From Pseudomonas marginalis (lineage in GTDB: Bacteria > Pseudomonadota > Gammaproteobacteria > Pseudomonadales > Pseudomonadaceae), in the NCBI RefSeq assembly GCF_008692035.1, contig NZ_VTFG01000002.1:1798001-1862000 (forward strand): 64,000 nt of DNA. Reading direction: 5' to 3'. The notes beneath the pieces are model-generated. The model was not told where the DNA came from. It was given only the letters and a program-made list of their open reading frames with translations, and made no database searches. Position 1 is the first letter of the stretch. Each line of letters starts with the position of its first letter. Of this stretch, positions 1-9,790 are shown piece by piece. The translations under genes were made by a program, and so were the position numbers.

Positions 1-1
1 C

Positions 2-169
2 CGCTGTATTGAACAGATCGAAGCTCGCGAGCGTGCGCTTCAGCAAATCGAAGCGACCACAACTGGTCACGACGAGCGTTATATCGCTTTGAGCGGAGAA
101 TTGCATTCAAGCCTCGATAATATCATAAGGCCACCAAGCGCGGCCACCTGGCAGATATCAAACGCCTAG
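2..169 (+). CDS. 3' end of an unidentified gene, cut by the left edge
   Basis: An open frame of 55 codons runs from the window edge to a TAG at 167-169. The visible residues begin RCIEQIEARERALQQIEA and end ATWQISNA, a charged, helix-prone composition that looks like a real protein tail. Its end overlaps the convergent glycosyltransferase gene by 12 bases. The family cannot be recognised from this fragment. The frame is short enough that chance is possible, so it is offered as a probable partial gene next to the LPS locus. Confidence 0.45.
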   Translation, partial: RCIEQIEARERALQQIEATTTGHDERYIALSGELHSSLDNIIRPPSAATWQISNA

Positions 170-1114
170 TTTCAAGCGCAGCGTTTCCAGCAAACTCAAC
201 GGTGCCCGGGGCCGCAGCGGCGGCTTCAGCGCCTCGACAATGCGCTGGCCGATGCGCGCAAAGCTGAACTGGCTGACCGCGAGGTCCTGCCCGTTGCGCG
301 CAATCTCGGCCGCCAGTTGAGGATTGGATCGCAATGCAGCGAGTTTTTCCTGCAACTGGGGAATGTCTTTGTAGAACACCACATTGACCATGTCCTTGAA
401 GCCAAGGGCCTGGTTTTCCGCGGCGCCCTGGTCAAACGCCAGCAGCACACAACCACAGGCCATGGCTTCGAAGTTCTTGATCATATACTCGCCCATGCCC
501 ACGTCGGCACTGACGAAAAAACGAATCCGGTTGAGGGTTGCGCAATATTCCTCACCGGATTTGGTGCGCGTAACCACCAAAGGTTCAACGCGGGCCAATT
601 CATCGAGCAATGCCTTGCGACCACTGTAGGCCACGCTGTTGGTGCTGCCGACAAATGCCAGCTCAATGTCGCGTTCCAACCCCTGGGCCTGCAACAGCGC
701 CTGATCGTAGCCCTTGGGCACGAACACCGCATCGAAGCCTTCGGCGCGCAGGCGCTCGGTCACCATATGCCCCGAACTGATGACCCGCACCCACGGCAAC
801 CGACGGTAATGGGCACTGAACTTGCCCGTGTACTTGCAGGGAATGTAGTTCTGGTAGGCATCGTGTTCGAGGATCACCAGGTTCGGGATCGTACGGATAA
901 AGCCGGCCTGGCGAATCTCCTGCTTGAACCGCAGGAAGAACACGACGCGGTCATAACGGCTCACGTCGACTTCACGCTTGAAGTAACCGCGCAGGTTGCG
1001 CTGCTCAGCACTGCTCAGCCAGCGGGTATCACACTCGCAGTGCTCGGCAATGCCTTCGTACAGGCGATCCAGAATCGCGCGCTGTTCTTTCTGTACCAGA
1101 AACAAAACTTTCAT
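158..1114 (-). CDS. ssg: Ssg-like cell-surface glycosyltransferase
   Basis: A cytoplasmic glycosyltransferase of about 318 residues, probably acting on LPS core or O-antigen sugars. The frame opens further upstream, but the ATG at 1114 gives the start MKVLFLVQKEQ, a typical first beta strand of a GT-B fold; the nine upstream residues look untranslated. A C-terminal nucleotide-sugar-binding region is suggested by KNFEAMACGCVLLAFD, the E-x7-E/G-type loop of GT4-like enzymes. It is the last gene of a minus-strand run (wapO, wapH, mig-14, dnpA, this gene). In P. aeruginosa the equivalent position holds PA5001, called ssg. The symbol rests on synteny and fold; the acceptor sugar is unknown. Confidence 0.7.
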   Translation of the reverse strand: MKVLFLVQKEQRAILDRLYEGIAEHCECDTRWLSSAEQRNLRGYFKREVDVSRYDRVVFFLRFKQEIRQAGFIRTIPNLVILEHDAYQNYIPCKYTGKFSAHYRRLPWVRVISSGHMVTERLRAEGFDAVFVPKGYDQALLQAQGLERDIELAFVGSTNSVAYSGRKALLDELARVEPLVVTRTKSGEEYCATLNRIRFFVSADVGMGEYMIKNFEAMACGCVLLAFDQGAAENQALGFKDMVNVVFYKDIPQLQEKLAALRSNPQLAAEIARNGQDLAVSQFSFARIGQRIVEALKPPLRPRAPLSLLETLRLKLGV

Positions 1115-1137
1115 GACCTTCCCTTTCACAACTGCCG

Positions 1138-2535
1138 TCACAAACGCCAGAACAACTCATGCCGTCGTACGGCCTTGCGGAAAAACTCGTTCTCACCATA
1201 AGGCGACCGCGTCCGCCCCGCCAAGACCCGCTGCAGCCAGCGCCGCACACGACGCTTGAACGGCGGGGCGGGTTGCAGGTCATGCATCATGCCCAGCGCC
1301 ATGGCCTTGTCGCGCTGCCGGGCCGGCGACAGCGACAGGCTGCATGGCCACAGTTCCAGCGCGTCATCGAACAGCGGCGGCAAGGCAATACCGGTGCCCG
1401 CGTCGCCCATGGGCCAGCGGTCGTTGTCATGCAGGTGGTTGGCGTAGCCGAGCACGGTGGTCGGCTGCCATTCCAAGCCTTGCAGGGCCTCGATCACCGC
1501 TTGCTGCGCACAGATATGGTCTGGATGGGGATCCAGGATCGGATGGGGCAACACGATCACTTCAGGGCGTGCCGTCAACAACACTTGGCGCAGGTCGGCC
1601 AGCAGATTGTTCCAGGTCGGCAGGCCATCGGCATCCGCCGGCAACGGGAAAGGGTTGAATTGGCGGAACAGGCGGGTATCCGACAGGTCGGCCTCGCGCG
1701 AAGCGATCGGCTGATCAGGCGCAGCGCGCATCGCCGGCAGTTGCAGGCAGAAGTAACCCAGCTGCACGCAGTGTGCCTGTGGCACACCGGCCCAAAGCGG
1801 CACGGCTATGCTGTCCCAGGCGCGCAAACGCCCTTTGGTCCGCGCGGCCTCGACCGGATCCAGGCCCATGCGTTGATAGTGCTCGGCTTCGATTTCACCG
1901 GCGGTGAGGGTCACGATCCACGGCTTCTCGGCCTGGCTGTAAAGACCGAAGGCAGCCAATTCGGCATCGTCGGCATGAGGCGCGATAACCATGACCCGCT
2001 GCGCCGAATAATCCGGCGTGCCCCAGGCCCACAGCCGAGGAGCGCCCTGCACAGTACAAAAACGCCCGCGCAAGCGCAGCTCACCGGACATCAGGGCCGG
2101 CGCCCAGCCACTGAGGTTCAGGTAGCGAACGCCATTCACCCCGCGCTCGAAGGCCTGTCGGTCAGTGCTCTCGCCGCCCAGAATCTCAATGGCCGGATCC
2201 AGGAAACGTCCCAACCAACCACTCTTGACCTTGATAGCCAATACCAGGGTCGCCTCGGCTTGCAGCAGCGAATCCACCCGCAGCCGGTCACCGTCGAAGC
2301 GAACCCCAGCCACCTCGGCATCCGTCGAAAACCGGTATCGGTAGTCTTCGTTGGGCGCATAAAACAGATGGTCGGCAAACCATGCCTCGTGGGCGACCCA
2401 GGCCAGCACACCGAGCACCAACGGCAGCCACCACGCCACCCAGATACCGATCACCACCAGCAGCAGCAAGCCGATCAGCAAACCGACCCGTTTGTTGCGC
2501 CGATGGCGCTTGAGCAATTGCTGTTTGCGGCTCAT
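1138..2535 (-). CDS. dnpA: PIG-L family de-N-acetylase (DnpA-like)
   Basis: A 465-residue membrane-anchored, zinc-dependent de-N-acetylase. Residues 17-48 form one or two hydrophobic segments after a basic N-terminus (MSRKQQLLKRHRRNKR). The catalytic domain follows, with PHADDAE at 186-192, the family's metal-binding His-x-Asp-Asp motif, and a downstream HPHPDH metal-ligand region. The ATG at 2535 is chosen because it overlaps the stop of the upstream gene in ATGA fashion. In P. aeruginosa the syntenic DnpA (PA5002) has been linked to fluoroquinolone tolerance. The natural substrate is presumably an N-acetylated LPS or surface sugar, which is inference. Confidence 0.8.
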   Translation of the reverse strand: MSRKQQLLKRHRRNKRVGLLIGLLLLVVIGIWVAWWLPLVLGVLAWVAHEAWFADHLFYAPNEDYRYRFSTDAEVAGVRFDGDRLRVDSLLQAEATLVLAIKVKSGWLGRFLDPAIEILGGESTDRQAFERGVNGVRYLNLSGWAPALMSGELRLRGRFCTVQGAPRLWAWGTPDYSAQRVMVIAPHADDAELAAFGLYSQAEKPWIVTLTAGEIEAEHYQRMGLDPVEAARTKGRLRAWDSIAVPLWAGVPQAHCVQLGYFCLQLPAMRAAPDQPIASREADLSDTRLFRQFNPFPLPADADGLPTWNNLLADLRQVLLTARPEVIVLPHPILDPHPDHICAQQAVIEALQGLEWQPTTVLGYANHLHDNDRWPMGDAGTGIALPPLFDDALELWPCSLSLSPARQRDKAMALGMMHDLQPAPPFKRRVRRWLQRVLAGRTRSPYGENEFFRKAVRRHELFWRL

Positions 2536-3428
2536 ACGGTCAGCACCGGCACAGGGTTGCACCAACGGTCCTTGTACTCGCGGTCAGCACGCCCAAAGGA
2601 GAAACGCAGCGGCTTGCCCACTTCACGGGCCTGTTCCCAGGCGCCCTGGGTGTTGAGGAAGCTCAGGACACTGCCCGGGCTGAACGCACGGGTTTCAGGG
2701 TCGACACCACCGTTGACGTACTCCACGCTGATCCACTCCGGCGACTCGACCCGGTACACCAACTGGACAGCGATGGGCGCATCATTGAGGAAGATCACCG
2801 AACCGATCAGCCATTCGCGCAGCAACTCGATCACCTCGGCCATGCGCTCGGCGCCGGTGGCGACAAAGCCCCAGCGGCGCAGGAACAGATCGCAGTAGAT
2901 CGCGGCCAACTCCCCACTGGAAAACTCGCTCACCGGTCGCACCACCCCACCGGCCTCTTCCAGCAAGCGCAGTTCGCGACGCTGGTTGTAGCGAAACTTC
3001 TTCGACAGTTCTTCCGGGGTGCGGGCCATGGCCAACTGTTCGGCCTGGGGCTTGAGGCCGCTGAAACGGCCTTCATTCAGGGCCGACAAATAGCGTGCAC
3101 GGTGCCGCAAGGGCGCCTGGGCTGCAGGCGCGGCGGGCAGGATCAACTCGGCGTTGCCCAGGTCGAACAGGCCTTTTTTGCCGCGCTGCTTGAGCACATC
3201 CTTGGACAAGGCCAGGTCGCGCCCCCAGGTCGCGATGCAGGCCTGAAGCTCGCCACCCTGCTCCCAGGCCAGGTAACGCACCGGGATGTCGGCCAGCCCG
3301 GCCAGACGTTCGATCACTTGCGGGTGGGTCGCGACACTGCCGCCAAAACGTTGCCAGGCATCGCTGTAGACCGGCGCGTCGACGACGGACCAGCCACGCT
3401 CGCGCCAGCCTTGGAATCGATTGAGCAT
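2532..3428 (-). CDS. mig-14: Mig-14-like GNAT-fold protein
   Basis: A protein of about 298 residues resembling Mig-14, which contributes to antimicrobial-peptide resistance in Salmonella and P. aeruginosa and has a FemAB/GNAT-like acyltransferase fold. Recognisable features are the N-terminal FQGWRERGWSVVDAPVYSDAWQ block and a C-terminal VEYVNGGVDPETRAFSPGSV block. The preferred start is the ATG at 3428, which shares a base with the preceding gene's TGA; a TTG one codon earlier is the alternative. It is translationally coupled to wapH upstream and dnpA downstream, fitting a role in envelope modification. The biochemical reaction is not established. Confidence 0.8.
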   Translation of the reverse strand: MLNRFQGWRERGWSVVDAPVYSDAWQRFGGSVATHPQVIERLAGLADIPVRYLAWEQGGELQACIATWGRDLALSKDVLKQRGKKGLFDLGNAELILPAAPAAQAPLRHRARYLSALNEGRFSGLKPQAEQLAMARTPEELSKKFRYNQRRELRLLEEAGGVVRPVSEFSSGELAAIYCDLFLRRWGFVATGAERMAEVIELLREWLIGSVIFLNDAPIAVQLVYRVESPEWISVEYVNGGVDPETRAFSPGSVLSFLNTQGAWEQAREVGKPLRFSFGRADREYKDRWCNPVPVLTV

Positions 3429-4558
3429 CAAGCCCCCGCGGTCAGTTCAATAACGTGCGGCAATTGCCAGAAGGTATCGCGTACCGCCTGATCCGAGAAA
3501 CGCTCGCGCAGGCGCACCAGCATCATCTCGGCGCACTGCCGTTGCTGGTGTTGGTCCATCGCTGCCAGGTGCCGCAGCCCCTGGGCAAGGTGTCCGGCAT
3601 CGCCGAAGGGAAACAGGATACCCACGCCTTCGACCACTTCCTTCGCGCCGCCACAGGCCGTGGCCAGCAACGGGACGCCGGCCGCCATGGCTTCCAGCAG
3701 CACCATGCCAAAGGGTTCATGGTCGGAGCTCAGGGCAAACACATCGAATGCCCGGAAGTACCGACGCGCATCCGGCACCTGGCCGAGGAACAGCACCTTG
3801 TCCGCAATGCCCAGCTCCCGGGCGAGGGCCTTGAGGTCCTGCTCCAGGCGACCGCTGCCGAGGATGGCCAGGCGGCTGTCGGCCGGCAAGTGCGCCAGCG
3901 CCCGGGCAAAGCCCTTGAGCAATGTGGCCTGGTCCTTGTCCGGGTGCAGGCGACCGACATTGCCGACCACCCATTCGTCCGGCGACAACCCCAACGCGTC
4001 ACGCGCCTCATGTGCAGGCACCTGGGTGGCCTGCAAGGCGTCAACGTCGATGCGGTTGTACAACGTCTGGATGCGCGCCGCCGGCCAGGTCGGCAGGCAG
4101 CGGCGCATATCGTCACGCACCGCGTCGGAAACCCCCAGCAGGCTGAGGCGCTTGCGGAAGATCCCGGCAAACAGCCTGCGACTGCGACGCTGGTAGTCAC
4201 CAAAGGCGTGATGCACGCCAATCACCGGCAGCCGCGTGCCGAGCAAGGCGATGTAGATCGGCTTGAAACGGTGCGCGATACAAAAACTGAAGTTGCGCGA
4301 TGCGGCGATCTTGCGCAATTCACGGATGGCACCCAGCTTCAGGCCACGAATGGCCTTGGAGCTGAATTCCATGAACAACACTTCATCGGACGCGCAACCG
4401 GCGGCCACGTGCGGGTCGGCGACCCCGGTGAGAAACACCGTGGTCACCTTGTAGCCGGAGCCTGCGAACAGGCTGGCGTACTGCCGCGCGCAGTCCAGGA
4501 ACGGCCCGTCATAGCCATGGCAGAACTGCAGGACGTGGCGTTCAGCCGAGCGCGTCAT
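3428..4558 (-). CDS. wapH: LPS core glycosyltransferase, GT4 family
   Basis: A 376-residue retaining glycosyltransferase that adds a sugar to the outer LPS core on the cytoplasmic face. The C-terminal GT-B domain shows the usual order: VVGNVGRLHPDKDQ near the domain start, LAILGSGRLEQDL, VLFLGQVPDARRYFRAFDVFALSS, then EPFGMVLLEAMAAGVPLLAT with the paired glutamates of the E-x7-E motif. It starts 17 bases inside the end of wapO and its stop overlaps the start of mig-14, so the genes are surely co-transcribed. The symbol follows the P. aeruginosa arrangement (PA5004); sugar specificity cannot be read from sequence. Confidence 0.8.
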   Translation of the reverse strand: MTRSAERHVLQFCHGYDGPFLDCARQYASLFAGSGYKVTTVFLTGVADPHVAAGCASDEVLFMEFSSKAIRGLKLGAIRELRKIAASRNFSFCIAHRFKPIYIALLGTRLPVIGVHHAFGDYQRRSRRLFAGIFRKRLSLLGVSDAVRDDMRRCLPTWPAARIQTLYNRIDVDALQATQVPAHEARDALGLSPDEWVVGNVGRLHPDKDQATLLKGFARALAHLPADSRLAILGSGRLEQDLKALARELGIADKVLFLGQVPDARRYFRAFDVFALSSDHEPFGMVLLEAMAAGVPLLATACGGAKEVVEGVGILFPFGDAGHLAQGLRHLAAMDQHQQRQCAEMMLVRLRERFSDQAVRDTFWQLPHVIELTAGA

Positions 4559-6299
4559 AAGGGTCCACGCCGTCCTTGACGACCAGGATGTCTTCCATGA
4601 TCAGGTACTGCAGGTCGGAGCCGAAGAACATGTTCAGCGCGTCGGTCGGCGAGCAGATCATCGCTTCGCCACGACGGTTGAGCGAGGTGTTCAGGGACAC
4701 GCCGTTGCCGGTCAGTACTTCCAGCTCTTTCATCATGTCGTAGTAGCGCGGGTTGTATTCGCGCTTGAGCACCTGGGCGCGGGAGGTACCGTCTTCATGC
4801 ACCACTTCCGGCACGCGGGTCTTCCACTCTTCCGACACTTCAAAGGTGAAGGTCATGAACGGCGCCGGGTGGTCGACCTTGATCATCTGGGGCGCTACGG
4901 TGTCGAGCATCGACGGGCAGAAAGGCCTCCAGCGCTCGCGGAACTTGATCTGGTGGTTGATGCGGTCTGCCACGCCGGTCGCACTTGGGCAACCGATGAT
5001 CGAACGACCGCCCAGGGCGCGCGGGCCAAACTCCATGCGGCCCTGGAACCAGGCCACCGGGTTGCCGTCGACCATGATCTTGGCGATGCGCTTGGGCATG
5101 TTCTCGATCCTGCGCCAGTTCGGCTTGCTCTCGTGCTTGGCGCAGGCGGCGATCACGTCTTCATTGCTGTAGGACGGACCGAGGTAGACGTGTTCCATCT
5201 TCTCCACCGGTACACCACGGGCGTGGGACACGTACGCGGCGGCACCGACAGCAGTGCCGGCATCGCCGGACGCCGGTTGCACGAACAGCTCTTTCACGTC
5301 GTCACGGGCAATGATCTTCTGGTTCAGCTTGACGTTCAGCGCGCAGCCGCCGGCGAAGGCCAGCTTGCCGGTGTCCTTGAGGATGTCGCCCAGGTAATGG
5401 TCGATCATCTGCAAGGCCAGCTTTTCAAACAGCGCCTGCATGCTGGCGGCGTAGTGGATGTACGGCTCGTCGGCGATGTCGCCTTCGCGCTTGGGGCCCA
5501 GCCACTCGATCAGTTTCGGCGAGAAGTAGAAGCCCTTGCCCTTCTCTTTATAACGGCGCAGGCCGATGACGTTGGCGTAGTCGGTGTTGATCACCAGCTC
5601 GCCGTTTTCAAACGAGGCCAGGCGCGAGAAGTCGTACTTGCTGGCATCGCCGTACGGCGCCATGCCCATGACCTTGAACTCGCCGTCGAGCATCTCGAAA
5701 CCGAGGAACTCGGTGATCGCGCCGTACAGGCCGCCGAGGGAGTCCGGATCGTAGAATTCCTTGATCTTGTGGATCTTGCCGTTCTCGCCGTAGCCGAAGA
5801 ACGTGGTGGCGTACTCACCCTTGCCGTCGATGCCGAGGATCGCGGTCTTCTCCTGGAAGCCGGAGCAGTGGTAGGCGCTGGACGCGTGGGCAAGGTGGTG
5901 TTCAACCGGTTCGATCTTGATTTTCTTCGGATCGAAGCCCAGTTGCTCCAGGCACCAGACGATCTTGTTGCGATAGCGCTTGTAGCGACGGTTGCCCATC
6001 AGGATCGCGTCAAGCGCGCGGTCCGGGGCGTACCAGTAACGCTTGGCGTAGTGCCAGCGCGCCTCGCCGAACAGGCTGATCGGGGCAAACGGGATCGCCA
6101 CCACATCGACGTCGGAAGGCTTGATGCCGGCCTGTTCCAGGCAGAACTTCGCCGACTCGTAGGGCATGCGGTTCTTTGCATGTTTGTCGCGTACGAAGCG
6201 CTCTTCTTCGGCGGCCGCGATCAGCTTGCCGTCGATATACAAGGCTGCGGAAGGATCATGGCTAAGGGCGCCGGACAGGCCAAGAATCGTCAATGCCAC
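4542..6299 (-). CDS. wapO: Carbamoyltransferase for LPS core heptose (NodU/CmcH family)
   Basis: A 585-residue O-carbamoyltransferase that moves a carbamoyl group from carbamoyl phosphate to a sugar hydroxyl through a carbamoyladenylate. The N-terminal Kae1-like domain carries HHLAHA at 134-139, the metal-binding signature, followed by GIDGKGEYAT and GGCALNVKLNQ. The C-terminal YrdC-like part has WFQGRMEFGPRALGGRSI. Length matches the family. Pseudomonas core heptose II is known to be carbamoylated, and the position beside wapH matches PA5005. It is the first gene of the five-gene minus-strand LPS run, so the promoter should lie in 6300-6583, shared with the divergent receptor gene. Confidence 0.88.
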   Translation of the reverse strand: MALTILGLSGALSHDPSAALYIDGKLIAAAEEERFVRDKHAKNRMPYESAKFCLEQAGIKPSDVDVVAIPFAPISLFGEARWHYAKRYWYAPDRALDAILMGNRRYKRYRNKIVWCLEQLGFDPKKIKIEPVEHHLAHASSAYHCSGFQEKTAILGIDGKGEYATTFFGYGENGKIHKIKEFYDPDSLGGLYGAITEFLGFEMLDGEFKVMGMAPYGDASKYDFSRLASFENGELVINTDYANVIGLRRYKEKGKGFYFSPKLIEWLGPKREGDIADEPYIHYAASMQALFEKLALQMIDHYLGDILKDTGKLAFAGGCALNVKLNQKIIARDDVKELFVQPASGDAGTAVGAAAYVSHARGVPVEKMEHVYLGPSYSNEDVIAACAKHESKPNWRRIENMPKRIAKIMVDGNPVAWFQGRMEFGPRALGGRSIIGCPSATGVADRINHQIKFRERWRPFCPSMLDTVAPQMIKVDHPAPFMTFTFEVSEEWKTRVPEVVHEDGTSRAQVLKREYNPRYYDMMKELEVLTGNGVSLNTSLNRRGEAMICSPTDALNMFFGSDLQYLIMEDILVVKDGVDPYDALG

Positions 6300-6583
6300 A
6301 GGGGTCTAGCCTCTTTTAGTCTGCATGCAGGCGGGTTGCGCCTGAAAAAAGTGTGCTTCCCGCCTGGGCAGGAAACAGCTAAAGGGCGGGATTATAGCTC
6401 AAAAGCAGTGGGAAGCTGTTAGCGGCGAGCGGCAAGAGTCGCCTGCAGCATCGCCGTGTGCACAGTGCGAGCGCGCTGATGGGGCGCGTAGCCGAATTCC
6501 TGAATGATAAAAATCTTCCCAGTCACTAAACTCGCGCCCTTTTGCGCGTTTACACCCTAAGCGCCACGGATTCCGGCTGACTC

Positions 6584-8683
6584 ATGACCCCTCTCGCTCG
6601 CTTCAACCTGTTGCTGCCCGGCCTGCTCGCCCTGTGCGGCGTCGCCCAGGCTGACGACCCCGCGCTGATCCTCGACCCCAGCGTCGTCACCGGCTCGCGC
6701 AGCGCCAGCCCGACCTTCGACCTGCCCTACTCCGTGGACGGCATCGGCCGCGAGCAGATCAGCGACGGCCAATTGGGCATCAACGCCTCCGAAGCCTTGT
6801 CCCGCGTGCCCGGCCTGGTGGTGCAGAACCGCCAGAACTATGCCCAGGACCTGCAGATTTCCTCCCGTGGCTTCGGCGCCCGCTCGGCGTTCGGTGTGCG
6901 CGGCATCAAGCTGATCGCCGACGGCATCCCCGCCAGCACCCCGGATGGCCAGGGCCAGGCCGCCACGTTCAACCTCGACACCGCCGAGCATATCGAAGTG
7001 CTGCGCGGCCCGGCCGCCACCCTGTATGGCAGCAATGCCGGCGGCGTGATCCAGATGTTTTCCCGCGATGGCGAAGGCCCGCCGCGCATCGGCGCCGAAA
7101 CCCTGGTGGGCAGCGACGGCCTGAACAAGAACCACCTGAGCGCTGAAGGCGCGGCGAACGGCGCAGGCTTTGTACTCGACGCCTCGCGCATGGATACCAA
7201 CGGCTACCGCGACCACAGCAGCGCCCGTCGCGACCAGACCTTCGCCAAGCTCAACTTCCAACCGGATGACGACAGCAAGCTGGCGCTGATCTACAGCAGC
7301 CTGGAGCAGAACGGTACCCAGGATCCACTGGGGCAGACCTGGGACGCCTACAAGGCCGACCCGCGCTCGGTGAGCAGCAATGCGCTGACGTACAACACGC
7401 GCAAAAGTATCGATCATCAGCAATTGGGCATGAATTATGAGCGGTATTTCGGTGATGCGACGCTGCAGGTGAACGGGTATACCGGGCGGCGGAGTGTGAT
7501 TCAGTATCTGTCGATCCCGGACAGGTTCGGCAGTGGCGCCGCCAACCCGGCTAACGCTCGCGGCGGTGTGGTAGCTTTCGACCGCAAGTTCTATGGCGGC
7601 TCCCTCCATTGGCTGCAACCCATCACCAGCGCACCCGGCGACCTGACCCTGATCACCGGCCTCGACTACGACCGCAGCCAGGATGATCGCCAAGGTTATT
7701 CCAACACCGTCAATGGGGTGCATGGTGTCAAAGGGGCCTTGGGCCGCGATGAAATCGACACCGCCACCAGCCTCGACCCGTTCGTGCAAGCCAACTGGCT
7801 GCTGGGTGACTGGACCCTGCAAGCCGGCCTGCGCCACAGCACCATGGAAATGGACGTAGACGATCACTTCCTCAGCGACGGCAACGACAGCGGCAGCAAG
7901 ACCTACCAGAAGAACACGCCGTCGGTCAGCGTCATGTACGCCTTCACACCTGACTTGCACGGTTATGTAAGCGCGGGCAAAGGTTTCGAAACCCCAACCC
8001 AGGCCGAGTCCGCGTACTCCAGCACGGCGAACGGCTTCAACTTTGCGCTCAAGCCATCGGTCAGCAAACAGTATGAAATCGGCCTGAAAGCTCGCATTGG
8101 CCAGGACACCCGCGTGAATGCGGCCCTCTTTCAGATCACCACCGAGGACGAACTGGTAGTGCAGCAATCCAGCGGAGGGCGCACCACTTACCAAAACGCC
8201 GGCCGCACCCTGCGCCGCGGCTTCGAACTGGGCATCGAAAGCCAACTCAGCGAACAGTGGAGCACCAACCTCGCGTACACGCGCCTGCAAGCCACCTACG
8301 ACAGCGACTTCACCAGTGGCACAACTCCCGTGGACAAAGGCAACTACCTTCCCGGCGTGCCGCAAACCACGCTGTTCGCCGAGCTGAACTGGAAACCCCG
8401 GGACTGGGTCAGTACCGCTGTCGAAGGCCTGTACCGCAGCAAGGTCTACGTCGAAGACACCAACAGCCAACACGCTGCGCCGGGCTACAGCGTGTTCAAC
8501 TGGCGCGCACGGTTCGAGCAGAAGGTCGAACACTGGACCTTCCACCAGACCCTGCGCCTGGACAACCTGCTGGACCGCCAGTACGTCGGTTCGGTGATCG
8601 TCGGCGACGGCAATGGCCGCTACTACGAAGCGGCGCCCGGGCGCTCCTGGTACGCCGGGGCGGGTGCCGAGTATCAATTCTGA
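6584..8683 (+). CDS. TonB-dependent outer-membrane receptor
   Basis: A 699-residue TonB-dependent receptor. It has a signal peptide of about 20 residues (cleavage near AQA-DDP), a plug domain (ASEALSRVPGLVVQNRQN, SRGFGARSAFGVRGIKL, IEVLRGPAATLYGSNAGGVI) and a beta-barrel ending in the outer-membrane signature Phe (GAEYQF). The plug's DGIPASTPDGQGQ resembles the YncD/PqqU group, which takes up pyrroloquinoline quinone, but substrate assignment from a few motifs is tentative. It is transcribed away from wapO and faces the ABC importer tail to tail, with REP remnants after its stop. No Fur box could be recognised upstream. Confidence 0.85.
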   Translation: MTPLARFNLLLPGLLALCGVAQADDPALILDPSVVTGSRSASPTFDLPYSVDGIGREQISDGQLGINASEALSRVPGLVVQNRQNYAQDLQISSRGFGARSAFGVRGIKLIADGIPASTPDGQGQAATFNLDTAEHIEVLRGPAATLYGSNAGGVIQMFSRDGEGPPRIGAETLVGSDGLNKNHLSAEGAANGAGFVLDASRMDTNGYRDHSSARRDQTFAKLNFQPDDDSKLALIYSSLEQNGTQDPLGQTWDAYKADPRSVSSNALTYNTRKSIDHQQLGMNYERYFGDATLQVNGYTGRRSVIQYLSIPDRFGSGAANPANARGGVVAFDRKFYGGSLHWLQPITSAPGDLTLITGLDYDRSQDDRQGYSNTVNGVHGVKGALGRDEIDTATSLDPFVQANWLLGDWTLQAGLRHSTMEMDVDDHFLSDGNDSGSKTYQKNTPSVSVMYAFTPDLHGYVSAGKGFETPTQAESAYSSTANGFNFALKPSVSKQYEIGLKARIGQDTRVNAALFQITTEDELVVQQSSGGRTTYQNAGRTLRRGFELGIESQLSEQWSTNLAYTRLQATYDSDFTSGTTPVDKGNYLPGVPQTTLFAELNWKPRDWVSTAVEGLYRSKVYVEDTNSQHAAPGYSVFNWRARFEQKVEHWTFHQTLRLDNLLDRQYVGSVIVGDGNGRYYEAAPGRSWYAGAGAEYQF

Positions 8684-8698
8684 ACGCACCACACCTTC

Positions 8699-8773
8699 AA
8701 TGTGGGAGGCCCCGCGCTGTCGCGCAGCAAACCGGAACCCCTGTGGCGAGCGGGCTTGTCCCCCTCACCACAG
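8699..8773. repeat. Degenerate REP remnants
   Basis: The region after the receptor stop starts with the P. fluorescens REP beginning TGTGGGAGG. At 8741-8773 it contains a second palindrome with arms CTGTGG/CCACAG around a GCGGGCTTGTCCCC core. The pairing is imperfect, so this is a decayed REP cluster between the convergent receptor and permease genes. It may protect or terminate transcripts. Confidence 0.65.
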
Positions 8774-8863
8774 GAATGCGGTCGCCTGAAATTGTTTATG
8801 CAATAAGGGGAGTTTGCTCATTCCCCCAAGCGTCGGATGGAGTCCAGCTTTCGGGGTGCAACA

Positions 8864-9790
8864 CTAGACGCGCTCCAGCATCCGCCGGCTGGCGAAACTG
8901 AAGCTCAGCACGATAAAGATCAGCACCCCGGTCGCCACCTGCTGCCAGTAGAAATTCCAGCCGATCAGCAGCAGCCCGTTGGCGATCACGTTGATAAACA
9001 GCACTCCGAGCAGCGTCCCGGGAATATTTGCCCGGCCCTGTCGGCTCAAGGTGGTGCCGATAAACACCGCGCCAATCGCATTGAGCAAAAACGCGTTCCC
9101 GGACAGCGGCACATAGGCGCTGACTGTCGAGCTGAGCAACACACCGGCCACCCCACAGGCCAGGGCGGTAGCCAGGGCCACGATGGTGACGATGCGCCGC
9201 ACCGACAACCCCGAGTAATACGCCAGCAGCGGCTGGGTGCCCTGGGCCAGCAACTCACGGCCCAGGCGTCCGCGCGCCAGGGCCAGGCCGTAGAACAGCG
9301 CCAGCCCCACTACCACCAGCAGCGGTGTCAGCCCAGTGAGCTCAGGCTTCAAGCCTTGGCTGATATAGATCGGCTGGCCGCCGTCCGAGAGCAGTTGCTG
9401 GGCGCTGGTGCCGATAAACAGGGTGCCCAGGGTGGCCAGGAACGGACTGATGCGCAGCCCGGCAATCAGGCCGGCGTTGACCAGCCCCACCAGCAGCGCC
9501 GCCGCCAGCGCGCCCGTGGCCGCCACCGCCCAGCCATGGCCGCCATTGAGCAGCACCACAAAGCTGAAACTGGCAAAGTCCAGCGCCGTGCCCACCGACA
9601 GGTCGATGCCACCGGCCGCCACCGCGTAGGTCATGCCGATAGCGACAATCGCCAGCAGCACGAAGTTGTTCAGCACCAGGCTTTGCAGGTTGCCTGCACT
9701 GAGGAAGCCCGGCGCTTGCAGCGCAAACACCACGACAATCAGGGTGAATACCAGTGGCAATGTCAGCGGCAATACGGCGCGTGCGTTCAT
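8864..9790 (-). CDS. Sugar ABC transporter permease (RbsC type), distal
   Basis: A 308-residue inner-membrane permease of the ribose/xylose/galactose class (BPD_transp_2). Nearly the whole length is hydrophobic, with eight to ten likely membrane segments and the conserved GGIDLSVG stretch typical of carbohydrate permeases, here AAGGIDLSVGTALDFAS. Its ATG overlaps the stop of the preceding permease gene. Together with that paralogue it should form the heterodimeric channel of the importer encoded at 8864-13275. Substrate is unknown because no catabolic gene or regulator lies in the operon. Confidence 0.85.
   Translation of the reverse strand: MNARAVLPLTLPLVFTLIVVVFALQAPGFLSAGNLQSLVLNNFVLLAIVAIGMTYAVAAGGIDLSVGTALDFASFSFVVLLNGGHGWAVAATGALAAALLVGLVNAGLIAGLRISPFLATLGTLFIGTSAQQLLSDGGQPIYISQGLKPELTGLTPLLVVVGLALFYGLALARGRLGRELLAQGTQPLLAYYSGLSVRRIVTIVALATALACGVAGVLLSSTVSAYVPLSGNAFLLNAIGAVFIGTTLSRQGRANIPGTLLGVLFINVIANGLLLIGWNFYWQQVATGVLIFIVLSFSFASRRMLERV

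Noticed and set aside
6480..6560. Possible Fur box upstream of the TonB-dependent receptor
   Set aside because: AATGATAAAAATCTT shows only a partial match to GATAATGATAATCATTATC and no symmetry, so iron regulation is not claimed.
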